Of a stretch of DNA of 64,000 nucleotides, positions 1 to 11,700 are shown in pieces. The notes beneath the pieces were generated by a model. The model made no database searches. It had not been told where the DNA came from and saw only the letters and a program-made list of their open reading frames with translations. Numbering within the stretch: the first letter of the stretch is position 1; each line of letters begins with the position of its first letter. Source of the stretch: Trachythela sp. YZ-2020 (lineage: Eukaryota; Cnidaria; Anthozoa; Malacalcyonacea; Clavulariidae); NCBI GenBank assembly GCA_016169945.1, contig JADLSH010000363.1, forward strand, positions 5,076,001 through 5,140,000, written 5' to 3'. The position numbers were made by a program, and so were the translations under genes.

Positions 1-223
1 GGTTGACGGTGAAGAACTTGACGTTGTCGTTGAATTATTCATATTCGAACAATGGAAGATTGGAAAGACAGTAAAATCGCGAATCGGTTCGATTTGGCTT
101 GAAAGTGTGTCTTAGTCACCCCCCGGAACATAGAGAGTGGTACGGAGACCTCTTCCGGTTTGGTCAGCTCTCTTTATTTTACAATTGGCGCGCGCCATAT
201 TTATTTTACATTTGGCTCGGTAA

Positions 224-490
224 ATAATCCATGGATTATTTATAAACAATCCATAGATGGTTTATAAACAATCCACGGATTGTTTAATAAGACCTTAAAC
301 AATCTAGGGATTATTTATATATAATCTAGGGATTGTTTATAAACAATCTATGGATTATTTATAAACCATCTATGGATTATTTAATGTTGCGATTGTTTAT
401 AAATAATCTATGGATTATTTAATGTAACAATCCCTGAATTGTTTGTAGATTATTTACAAATAATACAGGGATTGTTTGCAAATAATTTAT
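224..490. repeat. ~22-bp tandem array, AATCYATGGATT core
   Basis: About ten imperfect head-to-tail units of roughly 22 bp carry a near-palindromic core AATC(C/T)ATGGATT or AATCTAGGGATT, followed by a GTTTATAAAC-like spacer, itself palindromic. Units are interrupted by short deletions and by AATGTTGCG or AAGACC variants. The array lies just upstream of the orphan acidic ORF (545-932) and between two stretches containing TTTGGCGC-like motifs. The function is unknown. Confidence 0.8.
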
Positions 491-544
491 TATATAACTA
501 AATAATGCAAAACTTGACATATTTTTGCATAAAACATTTTTTTT

Positions 545-932
545 ACATTTGGCGCCCCATACTTGGATGCCATTGATAGAAGAAGCAAAGCAAAGAAGTA
601 ATACAGCTTTTGAGGAAATGAAAGAGAGCCTTATAAACAGCGGTCTTGATGAGCAATCTGCTAGAGATCAAGCATACTCCAATATTCTGCCTGAACTCCA
701 AAAGGAACTTGAAAATATTTATATGCAACGTCTCCTGTGGATGAAACAATTAAAGAAAGATCCCGTACATAGAAAAATAATGCAGACAAAGGATGCGCTT
801 GTGGAAAACGATGACTTTGATCCAGGGGAAGCTTTAGAAGCTGCTATTGATAAGAGGAAATTTCTTATAAAAAGACGTTTAAAGGAATACGATTTTGATG
901 AAGAGAATAATGAAGAAAGTGATAATGAATAG
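545..932 (+). CDS. orphan acidic ORF, copy 1 (5'-truncated)
   Basis: The readable frame begins near APHTWMPLIEEAKQRSNTAF and ends EENNEESDNE with TAG at 930-932. It is a charged, helical protein of about 130 residues with the block WMKQLKKDPVHRKIMQTKDA and an acidic tail. It shares that block, the tail and even the 3' flank (TAGAAGTTAAACTCGGT) with a second copy on the minus strand at 12646-13075. The N-terminus appears cut: copy 2 has an acidic leader ending EEEIDPWATLIDDA where copy 1 has only TWMPLIEEA. A possible polyA signal AATAAA is at 1077-1082. I do not recognise the family. Two copies in the window mean it is repetitive, and probably an accessory gene of a mobile element. Confidence 0.55.
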
Positions 933-1455
933 AAGTTAAACTCGGTCAAACGGTTTAGTTTCTCATCAACTTCAAGAGGAACCCCGAGAGAACCTCTTAC
1001 AGAACCCCACATATTTAAAAACATTTATTAACATAGTTGTAATCTTATCATTGTGCATTGGTAATTACTTTTAAGCAATAAAGTGTACAAAACGTAATAT
1101 CTGTGTTTGTCATTGTGTCAAAACTAATTTATGCATGTAGTCAAGCGGCACAGTCGCACAATTAATAATTATTCCCTTCATCAAATCACACACACGTTTT
1201 CACCTCTGAAACATATCCCTTAATCGAGGTTCCCAAGGGGTTCCCTACGTATGACAGTACTTATTACGAGCGAAAAAGCCGGGCATACTCGTGAGCACAT
1301 CGTAATGGTCATCGTGCGGATAAAGGTATATTTTTTTCTCTTGATCAGGAAATTTCGTTTTTTATTCTTTTGTGAATGTGATGGCTCTTAAAGAGCCGTT
1401 TTGTTTTAATCCTGACCCCGGTTAAAAAAGTCAGGGTCCATGTTCAAGAGTCCGT

Positions 1456-1761
1456 CTAGGCTTGGAAGATCGTCCAGCCAGGGCAGATCGAGCGCAGGCA
1501 TGTCTTGGATATAGGAACGGCTTGAAGAGGAGAAAGGGTGTTTTGGAGCGCTGGCAGAGGAGGAGAAAGGTTGCTTTGCAGAGCAGGCAAGGCCTGAGGG
1601 AGTTTGTTGTGCAGCGCCCCAAACTCGTGAACCATAGCTGGGTTCTTATTAAGAACAAAGTCATAAAAGGTTTTGTATTTACTAAGCTCATCTTTTCTCT
1701 TTTTACGAAATATTCTGGACTTCTCTGCTGCTCGCTGTCTTTTGTCCATGATGGATATCAA
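1456..1761 (-). CDS. orphan basic ORF, possible bZIP-like N-terminus
   Basis: The 101-residue frame starts MISIMDKRQRAAEKSRIFRK and continues KRKDELSKYKTFYDFVLNKN, then a low-complexity Leu/Pro stretch. The first 40 residues are strongly basic and helical, which recalls a DNA-binding basic region, but no leucine heptad follows clearly. Upstream of its start, at about 1800-1930, there are TGACGTCA, GTACGCCACGT and GTACGTCAC motifs, the last two CRE-like. I infer a degenerate element-encoded gene. It could also be chance coding. Confidence 0.35.
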   Translation of the reverse strand: MISIMDKRQRAAEKSRIFRKKRKDELSKYKTFYDFVLNKNPAMVHEFGALHNKLPQALPALQSNLSPPLPALQNTLSPLQAVPISKTCLRSICPGWTIFQA

Positions 1762-1799
1762 TGTATTTTCATGCTCAGAGACCCTTATATGAACAGAGG

Positions 1800-2620
1800 A
1801 ATTGCGCTTTTATGACGTCAACTCATTATTATTATTCAAAGGGTACGCCACGTCCAGGTTGCGCAACCTCTAGGTTGCGCAACCTCAAAGGGTACGTCAC
1901 CTCATTATTATGCTTACTTCCAGGCGTGACGTATGAATACATCTATGTCCTCAATTTATATTCTCGGTATGGATGTTACGCAACGCTTTATGTTACGCAA
2001 CGCTTTATGTTACATCATCTCATTAGTATTCTTACTTCCAAGTCTGACATCACTTCCGGTATTCTTACTTCCAAGTGTCAATTCACTTCCGTTGCTACAT
2101 CTACGGGGTTACCTACTAGTGGCCTTCCAACTTTGCATTGCTTCATACGCCCCTATCTTCTTAAGATGGCACTTAGCATAAATTTTTAACAAAAAGGTTT
2201 CAGGACTGAAATAGATGCAGCAGGAAAACAGTTGGAATATATGGGCAACCTAAATTTTCATCCCATTAACTGCCACTGCCTTTTGTTGTCCACAATTGCC
2301 TTACTTCAGCTAACGCCAGACGATTTTACTCTGGCCAACGCCAGACTATTTTACTCTACATAAGTGGCATGACGCTACACTGTTTTACTCTACCTAACAC
2401 AAAACTATTTGACTCGCCGATTGGAGAGTTCTAGTCAATAGAGGATTAGGTTATTTACAATATCAGAAATACAGAACGATATGTTTCATCTAGTAAACGA
2501 AATCATGTTGAATGAAAACGATAGAGGCTTGTAAAACGCAGAGGGGTTGGTCGAGTTCTTTGTTAGCCAACGAGTGCATATTTACACATTTACAGTACAG
2601 TGATTAGTTATATTACAGGA
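1800..2620. other. intergenic/intron stretch with CRE-like and short repeated motifs
   Basis: Contains TGACGTCA near 1814, a doubled 'aggttgcgcaacctc' palindrome (1856-1890), a doubled 'atgttacgcaacgcttt' unit (1973-2012) and short repeats of 'attcttacttccaagt' (2028-2080) and 'aacgccagac.attttactct' (2312-2355). No convincing gene is seen. Confidence 0.5.
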
Positions 2621-2688
2621 TTTTACCCAATCAAGTCATGTGTTTCATGCCCATTATAACTAAATATACATATATGTTTATTTTGAAG

Positions 2689-2793
2689 CCATCAGAGCGA
2701 GGTAAAACGACGCAGGGCAACATTCGTTATCTCAAGATGATTATCGATATTCTGGAAACATCCCCTATGGTGTCATTTGATTACCTCACTGTT
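2689..2793 (+). CDS. ZFYVE26: ZFYVE26 exon a (5'-most visible exon)
   Basis: This 105-nt exon reads PSERGKTTQGNIRYLKMIID and continues to SFDYLTV, then a strong GTAAGT donor. It resembles the human segment in which a helix (LVQDVVEYLEST) precedes the second half of the C-terminal repeat region. The acceptor AG at 2687-2688 gives phase 0 like every other exon, but its pyrimidine tract is poor. An alternative acceptor after TATTACAG at 2618 would add about 23 in-frame codons. The earlier exons of the gene are outside the window or too diverged to see. Confidence 0.55.
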
Positions 2794-5700
2794 GTAAGTA
2801 CTTATTGTACTTATATGTAAGTCTTTTATTCTAGATTCACGCTAACAAAAAATACATGCGAATGGCAAGCCAATTTACAGTGTGCTCAAACGGCACTTCT
2901 GTCGACGTTAGCCGTACTCGCCCCTGTAAGTAGACAGTCATAGGTGGCTAGTTTACGCTTTTTATTCCAGAAATCCTGTTTTAAGGTTACATCATATACT
3001 AGGCAATTGTCAGACAGAGCAGACGTACATTTTGCTACTCCGCTAAAATTTGAAAATTTGGTTTGCTTGGTGTTAACCGAATATGATATAACACTTGAAA
3101 TATTGCTCAATATGGCAACAACCTCGCGAGAGAACTTATGTTTAGCTTGGTCAGGGGATTTTGAATCCTTGAAGCTGTTTTTAAAAGAAGACCTAAAGCT
3201 TAATGGAATTTGTCGCATCCTGGCGGAGATAAGAAGTTATTTAATTCTGAAAATCTGACCATTTCGTGGCGACAAAATAAGAGCATACTATTGTTAGACG
3301 GTGAAAAGGCCGATGGTTTAAAGAAGGAGCTTTGTGATACGATGCTAAAAAGGGGCGAGTATAATTCTAATTCTGACATTACCTCAAACCCCAGCTATTC
3401 GGGTAAAGATTTTGATATTTATAATGAGATTGAAAGTCTTAAAGCGGGTCAGTCTATCAATAGCGAATTGGTACAAACATTGTCGAATACTATCTCGCAT
3501 ATGTCGAATCTACAGGATTCTATATATAAGAACAGCAGAGATTTTTAAATCGCCTAAAAGCAAAGCTGCTGAATATAACGTAAATAATTTGAATTTGAAT
3601 GATTTACATATGAACACCTCATTGGGGTCATGAGGAATATCAAACGGGGACGGTGGTAGTATTAACTTATCGGGTGAGAGTTCCAACAGTCCCAGCCAAG
3701 TTTACGCATTGAGTTCTGAAAACAAAAAAGATTCTGCAACTACCGATAGTTCAATTACTCTCAACGAAGTAGTTGAAAAAGAAGATCAGTTAACATATGC
3801 TAAAGTTGTTACGCTTAAGCCTGCCTTGAACAACGACATTATAGAAATAAATGAAATGGAGTTAGTAAATACCCGGAAACGTTTCAAATTCACAACAAAA
3901 GGACAATGAAATAAATAACAATAGTGGTATTAGTGCTGATGGCTTTGTTGGAGTAGAACGTAAGCGTAATACAGGGTGTCCCAAAAAAAAGTGACACTAT
4001 AGAAATTATCCTATTGTTATAATTTGAATGCCTGAGCACTATGCTAAACCCACAAGTGCATAAACTTCTGCTTCTGGAATTTGAAATTACATGTAAATCA
4101 TACGACCAGTTGGAGTAACAATAATGGTTCAATTGACTACAGAGCAACGAGTATTTGTTGTAACACAATTTACCCTAATACCGAATGTAACCGCAGTGCA
4201 ATAATCGAGGAATTCAACGCTTTACGGCAGCAGCCTGAAATGATTCGAAATGTGATGCGCGGAATGCACAGGCGAACCATTCTTTGTCTCGAAAGAAATG
4301 GGGAACATGTTGAAGGGCACGGCCCATAGCTTAAACATTAATTTAATCAATTGTTGTTACGTGTAAAATAAAAAGCAAACCGTTTATTAGTGTAATCGTT
4401 TTGCTTGACTCGGGCGTTAAAATATTTGGACGAAGCGAAAACGCTTTAAAATGCTTAAATGTAAATACAATTTCATTAAATTCCCAGGTGTGTAATCACG
4501 CGCGTTTAAGAGCGGTTTAAGAACAATGAGATAATTTCTATACAGGGTGTCCCAAAAAATAGTGACACTATAGAAATTATCCTATTGTTATAATTTGAAT
4601 GCCCGAGCACTATGCTAAACCCACAAGTGCATAAACTTCTGCTTCTGGAATTTAAAATAACTCATATTACCATAAAAATCAAATTACATGTAAATCATAC
4701 GACCAGTTGGAGTAACAATAATGGTTCAATTGACTACAGAGCAACGAGTATTTGTTGTAACACAATTTACCCTAATACCGAATGTAACCGCAGTGCAATA
4801 ATCGAGGAATTCAACGCTTTACGGCAGCAGCCTGAAATGATTCGAAATGTGATGCGCGGAATGCACAGGCGAACCATTCTTTGTCTCGAAAGAAATGGGG
4901 GACATGTTGAAGGGCATGGCCCATAGCTTAAACATTAATTTAATCAATTGTTGTTACGTGTAAAATAAAAAGCAAACCGTTTATTAGTGTAATCGTTTTG
5001 CTTGACTCGGGCGTTAAAATATTTGGACGAAGCGAAAACGTTTTAAAAGGCTTAAATGTAAATACAATTTCATTAAATTCCCAGGTGTGTAATCACGCGC
5101 GTTTAAGGGCGGTTAAGAACAATGAGATAATGTCTATAGTGTCACTTTTTTTTGGGACACCCTGTACAGGGTGTCCCAAAAAAAAGTGACACTATAGAAA
5201 TTATCCTATTGTTATAATTTGAATGCCCGAGCACTATGCTAAACCCACAAGTGCATAAACGTCTGCTTCTGGAATTTAAAATAACTCCTATTACCATAAA
5301 AATCAAATTACATGTAAATCATACGATCAGTTGGAGTAACAACAATGGTTCAATTGACTACAGAGCAACGAGTATTTGTTGTAACACAATTTACCCTAAT
5401 ACCGAATTTTATTAAATTCCCAGGTGTGTAATCACGCGCGTTTAAGAGCGGTTTAAGAACAATGAGATAATTTCTATAGTGTCACTTTTTTTTGGGACAC
5501 CCTGTAGAACAAAGAGATTATTCCTATCTGCAATTGCAAGCAGCGTAAACGAGAAACATATTCAATCTTACCTTGAGCGGCGAGGCATAAATCCAACCTA
5601 CATTTCAGTTTTTCCCAGTAAGCGTAAAGGATCAGTATCGGCTAAAGTGCATATCCCCTCTGCTGTTCTTCTCTTGTGCAAGATGAAGAATTATGGCCTA

Positions 5701-8700
5701 GATTTGTGACTTGCACATTATGGCAATCAAAAGAGAAACTAGAAAAAATAACTAAATTTACGCCACAGGCCAAAGCACCTCAAGGCGGAAACCTCTCATC
5801 TTATGTATAATGGCTCAAATCCCAGTTAGAATTTCCCCACGAAATCATATGCATGTAATGCAAATGCATGTCATTAACACATAAAACCGTGGGTGTCGAA
5901 CAAGTTAAAATTGTTAATATCTAAGAGACAAACATATCTCGCAAAGTATGGAAAACAGTCATGTATACGTTTAAGATGTGGCGTAATAAAGTGCAAGCTG
6001 AGGTGAGATCCTGTAAAGAGTCGTATTATAATAACAAAATACATAATATCAAAGATTGCAATATACATAAATGGTGGAAAGAAGTTAAAAAACTTGGCTG
6101 TGGTTCAAGTCAAACGGAATGGTGCGAACAATTATTGGGTGAGCCTGCTGATACGATACACGAATTGACTGAGATCATTAACAACTTCTTTGTCAATCTG
6201 TCAGCGGCATTTCAATCCCTTGAGCCGGATCCCAACTACCAAGTTGAGTGTACACCTGATATGCTTGTTGACCCGTACAAAGCGTTTTGTGCCTTAAAGT
6301 TAAATGTCACAAATCAATTGGTCTCGATGGAATACCTAACAGGATACTTCGAGAATTTGCGTTTGAACTATCTCCAGTGATATCTGACATCAAAAACAGT
6401 TCTTTGAGAGAAGGAAAAATTCCAGAATTGTTAAAGTCATCAATTGTCTCTCCAATACCTAAATGTGTGCCACCAAAGACGATTGAAGAAGACCTTCATC
6501 GTATATCACTGACGCCACAGATAGCCAAAATAATGGAAGGTTTCACCTTGGAATCCTTACTAAGGGACATTGGTGATATGGTCGATCCATACCAGTTTGC
6601 AATGAAAGGCCGCTCGACAACGCAGGCACTAGTCTTCCTACTACACAATGTCCTGGAAACCCTTGACCTAGGCGGCTGCTCAGTCCGAACATTTTTTGCC
6701 GACTTTAGTAAAGGTTTTGACTTAGTCGATCATAACATCTTAATTGCAGAGTTAAGAAAAATTAATGTACGACCACCTATCGTAAGATGGATTCGTGCCT
6801 TCCTGACGGGAAGGAAACAATGTGTTCGCATTCGCGACAAGAAGTCCTCGTTTAAATATCCGAATGGTGGTATACCCCAAAGTACCAGACTAGGGCCTGT
6901 CTGGTAAACAGTTTGGTAAACTGTTTGGTAAACAGTTTACTTCGGGATTGGAATTTTAAAATTAAATTTGTCAATGATCTAACAAGTATTGAATTTATTC
7001 CAAGATGTTCATTGAGCATAACTTCTATGTTGATCAATGATATTTGTGAACACACTGATGCAAGAGGTATGCGATTAAACCCGAAAAAGTGTAAAGAGAT
7101 GATTATTGACTTTCTTCAATATAGATTACCATTTCAAGATAGATTACAAATTGGTGAAACTACAATTGCAACAGTAACGTCATATAAGTTACTTGGCGTA
7201 TATATAAGTAATTATCTTTCATGGAATTTACACTGCGACTACATAGTCAAGAAAGCCAACAAGAGACTTTACATCCTGCGTATATTAAAGAAAGCAAGGG
7301 TTGGGGGGCCGCAACTTGTGATGGTATACTGCAGTTTAGTTAGACCAATCCTCGAATATGCTGTCCCTGTTTGATCTGCAATCCCGGACTATTTAAGTGC
7401 GAAAATAGAAAGGGTCCAAAAGCGTGCCCTGAGAATAATCAATCCTGGTTCATCATACGAAGAGTCGTTGCATAGCGTTGGTCTTGAGACATTGGCTAAA
7501 AGAAGGGATGATATTTGTAAGAAGTTTGCTAAAGACAATAAACTATCTGGTCCCCTTAAAGAACTCTTCAACTATAGCCGTACTAGTACTAATCACGAAT
7601 ATAACTTAAGACATATAAGTGAACCGAACTGTTTAAATTGTATAAACACTGACAAATTCTTAAATTTTATAACTTGTAAATATTGATATTTTAAATAATG
7701 TAAATAAGTTGATTGTTTTTAATTGTTTCCAATTGTTAATGCCATTTACATATATCCTGTAATAAATAATTCACATATACTGTATAAACTTGTAATTCAG
7801 CATTGGCTGCAAAAAGTTTTGATTAAACCTCCAATAAATAAATATAATAAATAAATAAATAAATAGACGTGCGTTATGGACTTATGGTAGATTGGACATT
7901 GCGCAACGAATTTTAGGTGTAGTTTTACCAACTTTCCAGTGAAAAAAGACAGAGAAATGCTGATTTCGAAAAACGTCGTTTGATGGGTGTTCAGGTAAAA
8001 CTTTCTAGTTTTGTCTGACTGAGTAAAGATATATAGTTACTCCATAAAATAAGTGTACAATTTACTCCAAATATATCGCAATTTAAATCTTCATAAGTAA
8101 AGTAAAAAAAAAGTGTGTTTCTCTTCTTTAATGGTTTATTTTTATAATGATCTTAATTGATCTTGTCATGATAGTTCACGAAGCCGTAGAACAACACGGG
8201 TATATCAAAATAATCATTAAAGAAGAGAAAATTTGGGGTAAACTGTACACTTGGACAAAACGTAAAAGGTTTTACCTAAACACCCATCAAACGAAGTTTT
8301 TCCAAATCAGTAATTTTTCTGGCTTGTTTCACTGAAAATTTAGTCCAATTTACCATAACGCACGTACATCATGTGATGTTCATACCTACCCTTTTAATAC
8401 TTGATATTTCATTGTTTCAAACAAATTCGATTAATTATTGTGCTATTTTAGGGTGATCTTGCCGCGAGTTTGGGAAGCTTACGTGAACATGCAAAAGTAA
8501 GCATTAACCGTTGTTTTTGTAATATTCAATTATTTGCTTCTTGGCCAAATGTGAGATGAGTTTGGCAAAATTGGAGTACATTTTGTAGTATGCTTATAAG
8601 TATGAGTTATAGCTATATGTCAATTGATATGTTAGCATACCCCCGCTCTCCTGGATTGGACATCACATCAGTTTATACACTGAATTTACATTGGATAGCT

Positions 8701-11700
8701 TTTCAGTTAATTGTAGGTGCTTCCGTGGCGCAGTCTTTTTTTACCTCTGATATCGTGGGTTCGATTGTCGCTGCGAACTCATGGAACTCAATATCCGGAA
8801 AAAATCCACGAAAATGTTGAAAGGGTGGGTTTGGATAAGCCGCAAACTAACCCTTCCAGCATAGCTGTGCTCCCTGATCAGGCATGAGTCATACGGTGGC
8901 TGCCAGAGGCGTATTTGATAAGCCTTCGATTCGATAAAGTCGAGATACGTCCTTCGCAATTCAGCTCAGCTCTCAGCTGCAAGTAAGGATGATTAGCACA
9001 CCTCCACTCACCTACTTACCGTCACTGTTTTACTGGAAGAAACCGCAGTACCCTGGAAAACCTGTGGCTTCTCATGTTGCAGGAATCGAACCCCAGTCCC
9101 GGAAGTGAAAGGCACATGTGCTGACGTTACGACTTGTAATTCCCCTATATGTACATGTATTTTTACTTCCACGGAGGGCTGTGTTTTCACCTCGGTAAGG
9201 GCTCTGTTCGTACAAAACTTGTGAAAGGCCTTGAAATCGTTGAATTGAAAAACAAAAATTCAAGGGCTTGAAAGTCCTTGAATTTATAAAGTGGTGCTTG
9301 AAAGTGCTTTAATTCTTCTTGCTTTTGTTTTTGGATAAATTTGTCGGTGTGTGGCATGATTGTACAGTTTAACAGGACTTTTTACCCACTTCTAACGCCT
9401 TCTTTTCAGACCTAAATAGTCCTTGAATTTCCTGATACTTGCCCTGGAAAGTCCTTAAAAAGTCCTTGAATTCTATTCTTCCTGACTTGTACGAACCCTG
9501 GGTTTGTTATTTGTTTGTTTGTCTGCCAGCATGCATGATCAATTACTGATTGGAAATTATTGGAACTGGTGCTTCCTGTCCTATTCTATTTGGTTCTCAC
9601 AGAATTCAAGTGGAACTCGCATTATGGATCCCAAACGTTTTGAAGAATGTATTTTCTACTTGAATACCTATGGCTCATATTCTGGTGTTGTTACATTTTA
9701 TGTCAATCACAATCATTTGAAACTGGCCTGCAGGTTTATATTAGAGAAGGTATGTTTTTATAACCGTTGATGTTGCATGATCTGCTAGATCAATATTGCT
9801 TAAATTATTTGAGCCACTTATTTTTAGACTTCTAATTCACATCAAGTTAATTCGTTATTAGTAGATTAAAACTCGTCAATTTGGTGAGTATGTCTTCAAA
9901 CGCATTGAATGAAAGTTCGTGGATCTACTTACTGTCCTTGATTTAGCCTACGTGCATACAGGCAAATGTAAAAAGAAGTAGAAACCACTACACGGCAACA
10001 CATTTTAGAGCAGATTTTTGTATATGCAGGCATTACTGAGGTTTTTAAGAAAAGGCACGGGGTGGGCAATGGCTTAGTTTTCTGAGAAATTCTTAGATTT
10101 CTCACTCGACCTCTTTTGAATATGGATAAAAGATATTGCGCCATATATGATCATACTTGCAAGCTTGTTGTATTATTAAACAACCTCAAAAGTGTACCTC
10201 AATTATTTTCCTTAAAAACAATTTTAACCGATTATCTTAGGCCCCGATTACATAATACCGGATTGCATCGGAGCGAAGTGATTTTTATGCCGGATTGGGG
10301 CTGTTGTTTACAATACGCCACTGCAATCCGGTACGTGTCGCGGAGCAGAAAGGACTCCGCTTTGGAGATGATATGAAAAGTAATCCGGTCTGTGCCGAAG
10401 CAGTGTAAACAGGGGGATCCGGTACGATTCGGTACATCATCGTCATCCCGTCAGTAGTTTTAAGTACAGACTTAAAACATTTCTTAGGTCTAGTTATGAA
10501 TGAGAGTGTCTTGATCTGTAACTCTTCTGATTGATAGTGAATGCTTACAAATACTTTATATGTCCTTAAGTTGCCAAATAATTTATTAATTTAAATGAAT
10601 AATTAATGTATTATGAGAGAGTCTAAATTCAAAATAAGCTGTACAGTTTCTATTTTGGACTTCATCACCACTAATATTTCACTGTAATTATGTCTGTTGT
10701 TTTCTTTTATTATTATGTAAAAGTGGTAAATTAATAAATTTCAATTTCAATAGGTTAGTTTCAGAAAACTATTATTAATCAACAAACTTCAAATTATTTT
10801 ATTTTATGTTCAACTTAGAGATGTCCTCCCGACATTTTTACCGAACACCTTTTGATGCCCGCGATACGTCATGGTCAGTTTGAACATCTGCGTGACCTGC
10901 TGAAAATGTTTGATCCGTCATTGGAAGTGTGGATGCCTCATCTTAATGGTGCATGTAGATATCTCAGTCGATCTAACTTCCTTAATGTTCTGTATCAAGT
11001 GCAGTTACTGATGAAGGTATCATTTTCTAGTTAATTATATTGTTTAGATATCGGTGTATAAATCTAGCTCAGCCTAGGGCTATTTTACCTGAAATGTTTG
11101 GTCTATAATATACCGTATCTTAATTGTGCATGTTGATCTCTCAGTCGATCTTAATGTCGACTTCCTTAATGTTCTGTATCAATACGGTTATTGATGAAGG
11201 TATTGGCTTTCAGTTAATAATATTGATCAGATATCTGTGTATATATCTAGCTTAGCCTAGGGGTCATATATCTTAAAAACGTAAATAGAAAAATTAGTAC
11301 AAGCTAAAAAGTCCCCCAGATCCGGCAATGCTCTTATGAGGCTGAATCATTACTCTCCCCGAATAAGCAACATTGGCCTAGGAGGGATGCGTCCAGAGAC
11401 GCTGAATAGCTTTTAAAAATTCTTAACACATTTTCTCCAAGATTGATTTTGGACAAAAATGTAAATTTTGTAGGTTAGGTCTATACAAAATTAAAAATAC
11501 GAATGAAGGAAAGGTCTGAAAGTTAAATTGTTTTGCAGTAGAGATAGTTGGGAATTTTGCTTATGGTAAAGCTCTATTTACACGGGTAAAGTTGATGTGA
11601 TAATTTTTCGGGTCTTCCTTTTTTGCTCAGGATTATTTCCGTGCGGCAATGACATGTATCAAGTTCTACCAAGGCTTACCACATCACGCTGCCACCAACT

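Larger units (their letters stand above)
3112..5812 (+). pseudogene. non-LTR retrotransposon ORF1, frameshifted and split by MITEs
   Basis: The ORF1 remnant starts at ATG 3112 (MATTSRENLCLAWSGDFESL), shifts frame near 3215, and continues SENLTISWRQNKSILLLDGE, then a low-complexity Asn/Ser region and NTRKRFKFTTKG. It is interrupted at 3972-5504 by three mariner-type MITEs and resumes TKRLFLSAIASSVNEKHIQS with YISVFPSKRKGSVSAKVHIP. A further frameshift precedes LWPRFVTCTLWQSKEKLEK and a stop near 5812. The product would be the RNA-binding ORF1 protein of a CR1/L2-like LINE. Its ORF2 remnant follows directly. It is dead through at least three frame breaks plus the insertion. Confidence 0.75.

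Noticed and set aside
1387..1401. GGCTCTTAAAGAGCC, resembling a histone 3' stem-loop
   Set aside because: Loop is 3 nt instead of 4, the flanks do not match, and no histone ORF lies upstream.
1761..2189. Plus-strand 142-codon frame near the start
   Set aside because: Made of repeated 'acttccaag' and 'acgcaacgc' words. Cysteine/tyrosine-rich translation without domain character.
2835..2925. Possible ZFYVE26 exon (ATTCACGC... to CCCCT|GTAAGT) reading IHANKKYMRMASQFTVCSNG
   Set aside because: Has an AG and a GTAAG, but its 91 nt would break the phase-0 chain and it has no human counterpart between exons a and b. Possibly a cryptic exon.
9071..9263. Minus-strand frames around 9.0-9.26 kb
   Set aside because: They coincide with the SINE and its flank. 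No coding evidence.
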